64,000 bases of DNA from Lucifuga dentata (GCA_014773175.1 VXCM01005946.1:28135-92134), one strand, 5' to 3'. Shown: positions 47,181 to 60,431, counted from the first letter of the stretch. Program-made: numbers and translations. The notes: a model not told the origin generated them from the sequence alone.

Positions 47181-48442
47181 CTTCAGAATAATCATCAAAA
47201 AGTGCTTTTAATCAATATAAAGTGCTCGTCTGAGGAAAAAAAAATGCAAAGTAGCCACATGTAGCTCCTAATATAATCCAAATAATATCATATAAAGAAA
47301 CAGTACACAGTAATAAATCAAATATTTACCACATAACAAATCATGACAATTCTGGCCTGGCCCCAAGACAGTTAGCTAGGTTAGCTTCATGAATTTACTC
47401 AGAATAGAACAGGAAAACTTGAGTTAGCATTAGCAGCAGCAGCTAGTTAAGTAGTTTACGTTGCAGCTTACCGCCACATTTCCTCAAGTTCCATGTTGAG
47501 TTTTTATGAGCTGAAATGTTAAATTTTTAGTGAGACAAAGATGCAACGCGTTATGTAGCTGTTGGTTCTGACTGGGAGGAATGATAAATTACTATAATTT
47601 ATTTATATTTTGCTCTGATTTTTGTACTGCTTCAGCTTTCTTTAGAGATTTCCTGTGTTTCCCAAAATGACTCTTAGAAATCCTGTGAGAATGGGTGTGA
47701 AGTTCTTGTCGGCTTTGGTGTGTGTGTGTGTGTGTGTGTGTAACAGACATTCTCCTAAAAATCAACATGCTCTGATATCACTTTATTTTCTGGTCCTCAT
47801 CCTCTGCTATGGATGTGTTGAATATTGGTGTTGAGGGTTTAAGAAGAAACCCGTTTTTAAAAATCTATATTCAGAGCTCCCTAGTGTAACATCTCACTCC
47901 TAGATTAGAAGTTATAAAATTGTCCCTTAGAATTAAGACAGAAGCCTTTCATAAAGACTCCTCGCCCTTAAGGTAGACCTGAGGTGAAGAACGGTTTGGT
48001 AAGAAGTTGAGGATGAGCTCAATTAGCGAAACATTAAGTGCCGTTAAGATGCACAGGAAAATAAAAGGTAAATTATATCTTCTTCAGCCAGGTATTTTGT
48101 TCAAAGTATATTTCAGGATGTGCTGTTTTCCTTTAGGAGCTGTCTGGGTGCTAGAAAAAAAACAGACCTGCTTACCTTTGCATCATTTCTTCATCATTCA
48201 TCTCACTGCTCCCTTCTTCTTCAGCTCATTACCCCAGCCCACGCTAGCCCACTCTGCTGCTACGTCACCCTGGTTCCTCTAGATTACCNGCTCATTACCC
48301 CAGCCCACGCTAGCCCACTCTGCTGCTACGTCACCCTGGTTCCTCTAGATTACCCTGGAGCTCCAGCTGCTGGATCCTCAGTTGTTCTCCCTTGGAAGGA
48401 GCTGTGGGCTAGAACACAGCTGGGCACCATGCTCCCCAGCCA

Positions 48443-48742
48443 NNNNNNNNNNNNNNNNNNNNNNNNNNNNNNNNNNNNNNNNNNNNNNNNNNNNNNNNNN
48501 NNNNNNNNNNNNNNNNNNNNNNNNNNNNNNNNNNNNNNNNNNNNNNNNNNNNNNNNNNNNNNNNNNNNNNNNNNNNNNNNNNNNNNNNNNNNNNNNNNNN
48601 NNNNNNNNNNNNNNNNNNNNNNNNNNNNNNNNNNNNNNNNNNNNNNNNNNNNNNNNNNNNNNNNNNNNNNNNNNNNNNNNNNNNNNNNNNNNNNNNNNNN
48701 NNNNNNNNNNNNNNNNNNNNNNNNNNNNNNNNNNNNNNNNNN
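48443..48742. other. Assembly gap of exactly 300 N
   Basis: All 300 positions are N. The flanks are unique-looking (CTCCCCAGCCA on the left, CCCCCCCAACTCTCAGC on the right). Reading frames spanning it are meaningless. Confidence 0.99.
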
Positions 48743-49110
48743 CCCCCCCAACTCTCAGCGATCCACACCTCCACCCTGCCATCAACACCGCATTAACCCA
48801 TCAAGCCTGGGTAACGCTACACCTGAGGCTAGGAGAGAGGGAGAGGAGGTGTGCGTGTCTGTGTGTGTGTGTGTATTTGTGTGCGCATCTCATGGCTCGT
48901 GTCAAATGTTCACCTCTTTGCCAACCTTAAACACACACACACACACACACAGACGGTTGCTCACAGAGGAACAGGAATGGTAATAACAGTGATTTGCATA
49001 AAGGGAGGATGAGGTCAAGGACAGAGCTGACGGGTGTCTGCCACATGGCTGGCCAGGGCACGCGTGATTGACGGGAAGAAAAGCGTGATAATGGCAGTGG
49101 AGAGAGGACA

Positions 49111-49111
49111 G

Positions 49112-49148
<37 letters not shown>

Positions 49149-49232
49149 AAAATGAGACAGCACAGGACTGTGAAAGAGAGAGTTGGATTAAAGAAAGAGG
49201 GGAGAGTTGCAGAAATCATCCTTGCAGTTCAT

Positions 49233-49262
<30 letters not shown>
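49111..49262. repeat. Two (CA)n arrays
   Basis: CA at 49111-49145 and 49236-49262. Confidence 0.85.
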
Positions 49263-49264
<2 letters not shown>

Positions 49265-50128
49265 CTTGAAGCATGCTGTGCCAACACACACATTGTAAAA
49301 ATGAATTAGCAGGAGACTTGAAGTCGCTTCAACCTGTTAGATCACCTGATTTGTTTGTAAATGAAATCTTCTCTTTGGTACTTAGTGTGTGTGTTGTGTG
49401 TGTGTGTGTGTGTACTTTTTCATAAATATTTACAAGTCCATCTTATTTTTATAGGGGTGTGTTACTTTATATGGTGGGGGTGGCTGTGAATATATTACTA
49501 TATACACAGTGGGTGTAGGTGGGGGTAGAGTGTGTGTGTGAGTGTGTGTGGCGCATGTGTGTGTGCGTTCCACCTGTTCTTCTCCAGCTCTTCTTCTCTG
49601 ATTATGGACGTAGCAGTCGGCATCTCATTAGCAAGCTGCTGGTGTTAATTAACTAATTAACCAGCCTTTCCCAGGGAACCAACCCATTGCCAATCAGCGA
49701 GCCTAAACGAGCTGCGTTCGCTAACCTAAAGGGAAAAAGCACCCGGCTGCGTATCCTCCTTCGCCTCGCAGCGTTTTCTTTCTGCACCGCTGCGGCCCTG
49801 ACATCCCGCTCACACTCAAGTGGGCTGAAACAAAGACGGGCTGATGGTAACGAACGTTTATTTGTTGCTCAGACAGGCAGCGCTGTCTGGTGGAAGGACA
49901 CGCGTGGGCGCACAGACACGCCGTGACTTGCTCGTGTTGTCGTATGGAAAGTTCTGTAATGTGTTGAGCTTTGAAGCTCCTTGAAGCTTTCAGAACGGTG
50001 GCTCTCAAAAGTAACCACACAATGACAGAATTTCAGGTGCGAGGCGACTTTTCTGAACACTTTGGGAAGAAGAATGTTTTATAGACACCATATTAATTTT
50101 GCTGAAAGTTGTATGTCAATGCCGGCAT

Positions 50129-51249
50129 TTAAAGGACCATACCAGTGGTTTTGCATGTTTGAGTCCAATGAAAAAAGCTCTTATCATATTGCGTTGCTGA
50201 CAACCATTTCCCAAAATGTTTTACTAGAGCAGTAAATATTAGAATTGTTTTTCCTACCTTCCAGGCAGCCATTGGTTTCAGTTCAATCTAGTACGTCGTT
50301 AAAATCAACATGTAGAGACTTGAAACGTGCTCCATCACAGCAAACATGACGAATAGCTTTATTTCACTGGTTCAACACAGAGCTGCACGGAAGAAAATTA
50401 CGTCTCCACCAGGGAATTTAGTCCCAGGAGAAGACAGCGTTTACGGAGAAATTAAAAACGACCATCTCTTCTACATTTGGATGTAAGTGTTAGCAAAAAA
50501 AATGAATTTTAAGGTGTGTATCATTTAAACATTTGATTTTGAAAAATTAGGGCATAGAAAAACTAACATACAGTTTTATGTTTTGGAAAATAGTTGTCAG
50601 TAACGTAACTTGTATGCGGATTGTATTTATTGAGCTTAAAGGACCATACGGCCCATTTTGCATGTTTGAGCCTAATATATTCAATTTTCATACATGTTAC
50701 GTTACTGACAATCATTTCCCAAAGGATAAAACTGTATTTCAGCTTTCGTGATAGTTTGCAAAATCTTTTAATCTTTCAAAATCAAATATTCAAGTGATAC
50801 ACTCACCTTAAAAATCCATGTTTTGCTTGCTAATAGTTATGCAGCCTTATGAAGTCACGGTCCTTTAAATCCTTTAAATTTTTCCATAAACACAGGTCTT
50901 CTTTTAGGACTATATTCCCTGGTGGAGGCATACATTCACTCCGCGCTTTTTATTGAGCTTAAACGCTAAAATTACATAACTTCTAAAAAACCTGAATACA
51001 CGTCTTGTTGGTGATGATGGATTACCTATCCCAAGAACGTTTCAAGTATCAACAAGTTGATTTTAATAGCAGAATGAACTGAAACCAATGGAGGTCTGGA
51101 AGGTAGGAAAAACATTTTTAATTCACCGTTCCAGTAGTATGCTTTGGGAAATGATTGTCAGTGTATGAAAATTGAACATATTAGGCTCCAACATGCAAAA
51201 TGTGTGGCATGGTCCTTTAAACATGCAAAATCACTGATATGTCCTTTAA
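50129..51249 (-). mobile_element. Older-subfamily family A MITE hosting a second MITE
   Basis: It starts TTAAAGGACCATACCAGTGG and ends CACTGATATGTCCTTTAA. At 50635 its right inverted repeat breaks at GAGC, and it resumes at 51217 with TTAAACATGCAAAATC. The interior has the subfamily marker CAGGGAATTTAGTCCCAGG and differs from the young copies at many positions, so it is older. Confidence 0.8.
50636..51220 (+). mobile_element. Family A MITE nested in another family A MITE
   Basis: TTAA at 50636-50639 and 51217-51220 flank AGGACCAT...ATGGTCCT. Removing one TTAA and the insert rejoins the outer copy as GAGC-TTAA-ACATGC, which matches GAGCTCAAACATGC-like sequence elsewhere in the family apart from one base. 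This supports TTAA as the duplicated target. Confidence 0.88.
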
Positions 51250-53357
51250 CATGATATGTGAAACATGAATTAATAGTGCAACTTATTACACGACAAGCTT
51301 TAATGAAGTAAATGTAAAATGTTCGACTGACTCAAACAGTCTGTCATTGTGTCAGTCTGTGATTCGTGTGTGTGTGCGTGCGCGTGCATGTGTGCGGGAA
51401 TGTTTGCATGCATATCCCCCTACAGCATCTCATGCCCTCTCTTGTGCCCTCTGCCAGCCTTTTGTCAATGTTTGCACACGTAACAGTCTGCCCATTGCAG
51501 TTGACTTTTGAATAAGTAATGAACACACTCGTGAAGCCACTGAGTGTGTTCTGAGTGTGCGTGTGCGTGCATGTTTGTTTATTTGTGCACAAAGCTTGGA
51601 CTCCCAAAACCCAATAATGTACTAGACAAAACTCTAAGACAGCCGACGGACTTGTGACAGAAGAGCAGCTCTCAGGGCAAACGTTCATCAGACCTCAGCG
51701 ATCCGTGAATATTGTGTATATGTTTGGTTCACCTCTGTCCTCCAAAACCGCATGGAAAGGGCCTGTAATATATTCTAGCCAGCAGCTGTGTGACCATCCA
51801 TATATATCTCTGCATGTAGCATTAGCGTTTTGGCGTCCTGGGGTCTAACGCACATGAAGAATGTAACTTCCACGCCATCCAGCAAAGAAAAAAGCCAGAA
51901 TGCGGCGTTCCTCTCTGCTAGACGTTCACTGATTAACAGAGCAGTTTGTAGGATTCTGGTCTGGAGGCAGCACCCTAAAGCGAAAAGAGATCCATTTCCA
52001 GAGTCGCTGCATGTATTTTAAACTGTCAAATAGACTTTTAAAACCAAAACTGGACCTGAATATGAACACTGTGTTTGATGCGTGATGGTGCAGGATTAGC
52101 AGACTTTGTTCAGGCTCTGATCTTTGCCTGGAATGGTTTCATGCGTGTTCTCTCCCATTAGACTGCAGCAGATTAAATTGCTATCATTAGCGGTTCTGGC
52201 TATTATAGCATAATTATGTTTGCGGAATACATATTGACCTCCAAAATGTCGTCGTCATTGTTCTTCACCAACCGTGTCGTCTTCTCATTTCTCCTCAAAG
52301 CTCCACCCTGCTAACCTCGCCTCCCCCCACCACCTCACATTTCCCTGCTTCCTCCTGCTGTTTTCTAATTAGAAAGAAAGAAATGCGCTCATTAATTAGC
52401 TGACTATAAAGAAAATGAATACGGGATGGGGAAAAAACACATCACTTTAGAGATAAAACACTCTGATGAGGGAAATTGGCGTCAGACGAAATCAAATAAT
52501 TTCCTCACACGCACCGAAAAAATGATGCAGAGATTCCTGCGTCTAACGTTTTGGACGGCCTGTAGTATTTTTTTAGAATAGGATGAAATGGCGGGAGTTT
52601 GCCTCACATGTAAACATGCGGTATCTGTGTGACTTTGCAGGAATGAGCTGGCTCTGAGTGGGCTTTCAGCAGATGTGAGTGGTGGAAAAAGCAAATTGGA
52701 ACTGGCGCCTCATCTGACAACTTGGCAACGTTCTTACCTCCTGTCCTCAGTACAAACGCGGTGATTTGAAGGCCGCCCAATTTTGGAATAAGGTGACAGA
52801 TTTATTTATTTCTTATTTGGCAAACTTGCGAGTTTATAGATGTCACCAGATTCTCAAAATACTACTGCTTTGGAGATGAATGGAATTAGACACCAGCTGC
52901 GTATCGCAACACATTTTACTGTGTCCTTATTTTACTGCAATCTACGTGTGTCCAACACTTACTGTATGTACACACACACACAACACATTAAAACTAACAT
53001 GACACAAACCGTTTAGTGTCATGTGCGACACGTTTTGTTTCCTCACACCAGCAAAGTACTACACACTGTTGAATTATGCATCAGGTGTAGTGTGGATAAT
53101 GAATGCAATGCATATAGCTGATGTGGAATACTCCAAGGAAGCCCTACACCACCATTATTCATGTACCGCGTGTGTGTGTGTGTGTTCTCATTCACTCATT
53201 CATTTTAACCCCACGCCTGATTTCATAGTGGATACAGCTGTGTGGGTGTGGGGNCGTGGGGTTGGGGTTAAGATTAAGGCTAGGACTGTGATTATGCCAC
53301 CCTGCATAAGTATGTATGGTATTTCCTCATGGTATGTCTCCGACTAGAGGTGTTGTT

Positions 53358-53397
<40 letters not shown>

Positions 53398-55319
53398 GTT
53401 CCATCTTCCTTCTCCTCTGTTGTTTGGAAAAGTGCAGAGATCTCAACTGGGAATTTCTTCATTTCCAAGTTTCAGTCGGCGTCACCTCCTCCACTTTTTC
53501 ATCCTGTTCCTCCTCTCTTGCAGCCCTCCTCCTATCCTCCCTCCCTCGTTCCTCTGCTTTTTTACTCCTCATTGTGACTCCTTACCTTTCTAATTCCCCT
53601 CCTCTACCTCCCTTTGCTCATCTCTTCCTCTATCTGCTTCCTTTCTCTGCCATGACTGAGAAGTCCAGATGATGACCCTCTCTCTCTCTTTTTAGCCATT
53701 TTTCCCTCCGTTTCTCCCCTCGTCTTTCTCTCTTCTGCATGAAATCAACAGAATTTTCCAGAGGGAAGAGGTTTTGTCTGTTTGGAGTGAACCACTTCAG
53801 CCTAGGAAATTAAATTAATCATATTTGTCGTGTGTGACTAATTACTACTTCAGTCGTCATTTACAATCAAACAAAGAATAGCTTGTTTCTGTTATCAATT
53901 ATGAAAAGTTTAATTATCGTCTTCTGTCTCCTCCCCTGGCAGAAAGTGAGAACTTTACCCTACTTTCTTTCCATGTCCTGTTCAAACCAAAATCTCACTC
54001 TCTCACTCAGTTTCCCTTCCTTTCTTCCATTTTCTCCACCTTTTTTTCCTCCTCCGTCCTCTTCTCCTCCTCCGTCCTGACCTCCCTCGCTTCATTTCAC
54101 TCCCCTGCATCCGTCCCGGTCCTCAGCATTGAGGGTCGGACCAGTTCAGAGCATCAGGGTGAGCAGTCAGCTCCCATTATGACAGCCTGTCCAAATGAAT
54201 ACACCTTCCTCTCCTCACCTGCTCCTCTTCCTCCGACCCCTCTTCCTCTGTCTGTCTGTCTTCTCAGCTTCCACGTCCTTCCTGTCCCACCCTTGATCTC
54301 GCCTCCTCTCTCGGTCGGAACGCTGAGTCGTGGCCCCTTCCGGTCTAGTTGTTGTCATCATATCTTCTTCCCCTGTAGCCTTGCGTTGGACCTCCAATCC
54401 ATCATCAGCGCTTCCTGTCCTCTCTCGCCGCCATGCATACATCTCACACACTAATAGCCGTCCCTCTGTCTCTGTCTCCTCCCTCCTCTTGTGATCCACC
54501 GCTTACCATCACCCTCCCTGCGTCCCTCATCTGTCACTCGCTTTATCTTTTTCCCCTCATTTCTCTCCTGGTTTTGTACTTTTTCCTAATGAAAAGTTCT
54601 GTTCTCTCTGAACCTGGGGATCGTTCGTCTTCATTTTCTTGCGTTACAAGTGGTCCTTCTGTTCATTAATCTTTAGCTCTCTCTCACTCTGTCTTTCTCT
54701 CAATTATCTATCAGCTGTCTCTTTGTATTTGACTTCAACCTTCTCTTCCTCAGATTAAGCCCCAATCAATAAAATACATTTTCAGTCGATTTACCTGTTA
54801 CTTTTGCAGATACCAGAGGTTTCGTTATGCCTTGTGCAAATGCCTAACAGTTAGCAGTTAGAGTTAGGATGTAATAAAACATTTAAAAAAAGAAAAACAT
54901 CTACTCTTGGCATCAGCCCACATATAATTAGGGAGAATATTTTACATGGAATGGAAACACGGTTGAGTATAATTCATTATACTCTGCAGTATAATCTTAT
55001 GACACATTCCCTGTGGAGGTGTTGAGTCTTTTTCTCAGTGAGCTTTTAATGTACCCAGCAGCAGGGAACATAATGACAATAACCGATGATTATTGCTGCT
55101 TATAATTACCTTTAAAAATGACAGATTTAGCTCTATCTCATCAGCTGCATATTTTTTACATTAGGAAACAATGATTTTAATAGTCTCTCATCAGCGTTGG
55201 GTATTAATCAGGGCTTTCCTGTCCTTTCCTCTCTTGATGAAATGCCATCAAGCCAATCTTGACCTGTTCTGACCTCTTGTTATGTTTCCTGAGAGGACCA
55301 ACAACATATTATAATTAAT

Positions 55320-55645
55320 AATGCAGTTCAGACCGGGCTGGACTTTATGGTGTGCGCCGCAGCCTGCCATAATTTTGTTCTGCACATCCTCGTGAGCTAG
55401 CTTTGTTTGCTGTACAGGGCCGGGTTGAGGCCATGCCACCGGACCGGAGCGTATCCTGCTGCGTGGACTACTTTTTAGCACAGCACACTTTAAGAACCGC
55501 TCATCCAAACAGCGTCACATGCGACACTGCACGTCCTTGGGTCCTTAGCAATAAACCTGCCGAATATCAAGTTCATACAGTGCCGGGTTCTAGAGATGCT
55601 GATGGCACAGACGGACAGACATTTCTGCCTTTATAGTTAGATAAT
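55320..55645 (+). repeat. Dispersed repeat B, copy 2
   Basis: It matches 6733-7078 along its length, from GACCGGGCTGGACTTTATGG to GGGTTCTAGAGATG and a TTTATAGTTAGATAATAATA tail. Copy 1 has a small extra segment near CATATGCTGCCATGCC. Coding and class are unknown. Confidence 0.6.
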
Positions 55646-56049
55646 AATAATACATTTTATCTAAAGGCGCCTTTCAAGGTCGCCTCACAAGAATTAATCA
55701 TTAATTATGATTGTTATCACACTAATATCTGTTTTCGACTGGGGCCAGTGCCGGTGCTGGAGCCAAACCGCCGACTGTTTAAGGCGTTCCCACCACAAAA
55801 ACACTGGAAAACTGGTTCCCGTGTCGACTTTTTCAGCCCCAAAAAGCTGCTGGTCTGGTGAAGGAACCACGAGGTCACGGGCCAGGAGACAGGACCCGCA
55901 TTTTTTGTTTAACTAAACCGCCATTGCGAAACAAGCAGCAGGTATAATTGTTGTTAACAGCAGCCAGTCCGGCATCGTTGGTTTGCACAAGTTGTTAGCG
56001 ATGTCAAGCATCAAGCGTTTTCACTTGTCTTTGATTTAAATTGGTGGTG

Positions 56050-56235
56050 AGGAAATGACAGTGTTAATGTTTCTATCTTCACTTATTTGACTTAGCATTT
56101 AGCATCTCAGAGGATAGCACTAACTTTTCCCTCTTCATTGCTTTGAATAAGCAGTTAGCATCAGTCATGGCAGTGCTAGCTTTGCCCTCTTCGTTGGTTT
56201 GCATTAGTGGTTAGCGAGGACATTGCTAAGGTTTC
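56050..56235. repeat. Degenerate tandem repeat
   Basis: Loose units share GCACTAACTTTTCCCTCTTC / GTGCTAGCTTTGCCCTCTTC and a following AGTTAGCATC / GGTTAGCGAG. At least two clear units and a weaker third are visible. Confidence 0.55.
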
Positions 56236-59039
56236 TCTAGTCATCTCCCATTAGCAGCCGTTTAGTCCCAGCTTTCGCTTCCCATTACTGTGACTGACAG
56301 TGCAGCCGGGTGGAAGAGAGCCGAGCATTCAGAGAACGACAGACCAGCACATGTTTCACTCTGGTTATGCACACACACACACCTATCACAATAACACACA
56401 CATACGTCTCTAGTGTGATAATACACTTGCATTACATCAGTGCAGAATATTCCAAAGTAAATAAAACTTGTAGCACTCGAGCAAATATGCATATGCACTA
56501 CAAATTGTAGATACAGATAACTCACAAACAGGAAGACATGCGTGTACAAACATGCAGACACACACACAAGATCAATAGTCATCAAAGAGTGCACAGGATG
56601 ATCTTTTATGTAGTGTTTCTGGGCCACGTCTCTGAATCCCGATCACAGACACTCATTGCTCTTGTGATTGCACTTCTTCACAATTATGTTCATTGAAAGG
56701 ATTTTTATTTATTTACTTTTGTGTCACACAGGTGTTTGGGCTCAACTTTCGCTGCAGCTGTTTTCCTAATTACAACTTGAGTAAAATGCATTTTGAACAT
56801 GCCTCAGGTGCAATACCACAATATGACTTCTAACTTTAGCCTTAATGATGAATGTGTTTAATAATGTCTGAGAAATCAAAACCAATGTCTTATTGATTCC
56901 TCTTTGTCATTATACACTATGATTGTTTTACTACATTCATATGTATTTTTCATTATGGATAACGTGTTATAACCTCAGGCTTGGTAATATCTAAACATTA
57001 AATACATGATCATTGTTAAATCAGGTTATGTTTTCCAGTTTAGTACTGGATCATTGATGAATGGTAGAAAATAAGGAGAACAAGAAGAAGTCAACCACAT
57101 CGTAAGACAGCATTGTACGACTCTGAACCCCATTGGAGCTTTTTGAAGTCTTGCCTAAGATTTAACAGCTGAATTGTGAAGCCACAAAATTAATATTTTA
57201 ATGGTGGTTTTCAGCAATCTATATTTATGGAAGCATGGGCTTGTGGGAAATCCATTATCTAAGAAGCTCTCAGGTTTGTGACGCTGCTGAGTGTTGCTCA
57301 GCGGTCCTTGAGCATTGTAAGATAGCGAGACGTGAGGGACCTCAGTAACGGAATAAAGAAATTGAGAGTGGAGAGAAAGACGAAGAGTATTTTGCGCCAG
57401 TTATCTGTCAGGGTGATTGCAAGAAAGAGAAAAGAGACTTTCATTGATGAGGGACAGCAGAAAGAGTGGAAGAGCTGGATGGCAAGAAAGAGGAAGAGGG
57501 TATTAGCAAAGCAGTGGAGTTGACGAGAATGGAAAAGACGGATCGGGCGAGCGAAAGGGACACCAATCAACACCTTCTGATTGCCTCAGATGTCCCAGAG
57601 GAAAGATCGATCTGTGGGGAGGGAGGGAGGAGGAGAAGAAGAGCAGGAGGACGAAAAGATAACCGGTCTGGACGTTCGTCAAAGAATACAAAGGAGCGTT
57701 ACATCTTCTGCTGGCTCCGTGCCGCTCTGAAGACCACTCAGGAGAATGAGCCAAGATGGCGAAGGGATTTGACTTTCGGCTCGGTTCAGTTGCTGTTGAC
57801 AGTAAACACTCCTTTCCCAATTGCGTGTATGAGCCAATCTGTCCACCCATCAATCACTCAGCATTTGTGTATGTAACTCATTACTTAAACCCAAATACAA
57901 CTCGAAGCAGTTTAAGTGGGCGAATGGGAAAATGATCACAGATTGCCAACGTGATGGGATATCGGAAAATTGATGTCCAGTTGAGATCAGCCTCCGTGTA
58001 AAGGTCATTAAACTAAAACTCATATCTACTGTAATTTACCTCACCTCGTTGTCTTCCAGTCCGCCCGTTCTCTGTCCTATCATGTATTGAACATGAAAGA
58101 CTCTGGAATTTATTGTAAAGACGGAAGCATGCCTCTAAGTGCTTCTTAATCAAAGTTCATTCATCTGTACTAAGAGTGGGCGCAATAAAGAGGAAAGATT
58201 GACCCATTTCTGTGTAACTGCTGATTACCTTGTCAGGGAATTGTGGAAGGCTCCTCAATCTTCTGATGCACCCGAGAACTCGCGTTGTCTCTCCCACACA
58301 CGTCCTATCTTCACCCCACCTCTGGCTCTTTGTTCAGCTTGTGACTTCTAATCACAAAGACAAGACTGCGATGTCCTAAACCAACCGTGGCTGAGTCACG
58401 TTCGTGTTCAGCTGACCCTAACATGACGGAAATCAATGTCCTCCAACCCACCTCCATCTCCTCTTTTCAAGGTTGCTAATGAATTATGAATCTTTCTAAT
58501 TCATATCCTCAGCAAAAGTCCTACGTCTCCGCTGCTTCGGTAGAGCGGCTTTCGTGTTGTTTTCACAGAGTGTAGTCAAGTGAACAGTGTTGCTTCATTG
58601 TTGTGTTTTCATGAACAAACACGGGTGGATAACAGAGTGAGTCACCAAGAAATCAGAACTGCACTTGTTGACCTCAGAAAGGAGCTTCCAAAGACTCAGT
58701 CGCTCACATTTATGACCATTAATGAATCACTGGAAGAATACAATGAAACAGGATGTAAAGGATTTCAAAAAGCCTTCTCTATTGAGCATGAATTAACTAA
58801 ACTTCCTCGTTTCCTGTCTTTAAATGCTTTCACAGCAGTGGCTTTAGCTTTAGCTGCTGTTATATAAAATGCTGATGTATTTATTCACTGTGTGTGGTTG
58901 AGGTTCGTTAATCTGAGTCCACCATGGATAAGTTAAGATAAATACAACATATTTAAAGGATTAGAACCAGCAGAAGGTCAGAAACTTCATCGGATGTTAT
59001 CATCAGACCTCCATTCTCAGCCAGAATGTGATTCTTATA

Positions 59040-59474
59040 CAGGCAGTCCCCGGGTTACGAACGAGTTCCGTTCCCACGGCTGTTCGTAAGTCAGATTTGT
59101 ACGTAAGNGCAGTCCCCGGGTTACGAACGAGTTCCGTTCCCACGGCTGTTCGTAAGTCAGATTTGTACGTAAGTTGGAACAGTTAGGTAAGGTGCGTACC
59201 TAGCGTATATATTTTACCTTTCTATGCATAAGAAACATTAAAGAAACACTTCCAGATATCCTAAAACATCGTAAACATAATAATACAGAACAGTAATAAT
59301 AATAATTATGCAGTGGCGGACCACTGACGACACGCAATGTTTTGACATGCGTCGTAAAGTAGTGCACTGTTCATTATTATGAATCATTGTATGTAACTCA
59401 AATTTTTAATTTAATAGGCTTTATGGCAGATGGGTTGTTCGTAAGTTGGATGTTCGTAAGTCGGGGACTGCCTG
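59040..59474. mobile_element. TA-flanked DNA transposon remnant (family D, copy 2)
   Basis: It has the same ends as the copy at 1852 (CAGGCAGTCCCC / GGGGACTGCCTG), with TA at 59038-59039 and 59475-59476. It contains an artefactual 65-base duplication around the N at 59108, so its true length is about 370. It also carries a short insertion of TAATAATAATAATT-like sequence relative to copy 1. Confidence 0.83.
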
Positions 59475-59808
59475 TACATCGTATTCCAGAAGAAAAGAGT
59501 CACAATTGACTGCAGAGATACATTCGGAAATATTTATTTTATGAGCTTTTCTGTCTGTGGACTTGAGCAGGAATAGTTTTTACCTGGCTAAGAACTAACA
59601 GGGATTCTGCTAAATCCATGAAACTCAGTAAAAATCAGCTTTCATCGCTGCATGTGGAATAAAAATCCAATTTTGGCTTTAAAAGGATCTAAAACAAATC
59701 AAGACAGTCAAATGAATTTGAGGTTCAACTTCAAAAGAACAAAGTTTAAACTTTGCCCTCGACCTTCAAACAGAGGAGCAGAGGACAGTGGTTTCATTAG
59801 CCATCTAG

Positions 59809-59810
<2 letters not shown>

Positions 59811-59851
<41 letters not shown>
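59811..59851. repeat. (GT)n microsatellite
   Basis: About 20 GT units. Confidence 0.95.
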
Positions 59852-59852
<1 letters not shown>

Positions 59853-60431
59853 ATGTTTGTGTGTTCCTGCAAATGTTAATGATATAAGAAATGGAAGGAT
59901 GGCTGATGGAAAAGCGTGTAAAATGTCAACTGGGCACATGTATGTGCATGTTTTCAATTTTCATTATTGCTCCAACTCCCAACATCCCTCCCTCTTATTC
60001 TCTAATGATCTCCCTCTCTCTCTTTTTACCTCCTATTTCTCTCTGTGGCTCTCTCTAATGCTCTGGCTTTGCAATTATAACCTCCATTAATTATGAATCA
60101 GGCCCCGGATGAACAGGGCAAAGCTGCTGCCACTGTCAATCCAGCATGGCGGCAGAGACCCGGCAAACTCCTGAGCTGTTGACGTCGCCTACGGAAGAAC
60201 CGGGTTTTAATTTTCCATTTATTAATTCAGGTCGCTACCGGTATGAGGGGAGTGATGGGGTGGAGGGAAGGAGGGGAGATGCTAGAGGAGAAGGGGTGAG
60301 CGTGGTATAGCTATAATTGTCCCACATTATTAGTAATGACAATAATATTGCTGAGAGAGTGGAATTTGTTTGCCCCTCAGTCAAACCCACTGCTTCATAC
60401 TGAACGTGATGAATTAATAAAAGTGCCCAAA

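Noticed and set aside
48120..48983. Frames spanning the 300-N gap on both strands
   Set aside because: They exist only because N is not read as a stop; no known domain on either side.
57466..57876. 136-residue Arg/Glu-rich frame
   Set aside because: Lies in purine-rich intron; composition explains the lack of stops and no domain is seen.
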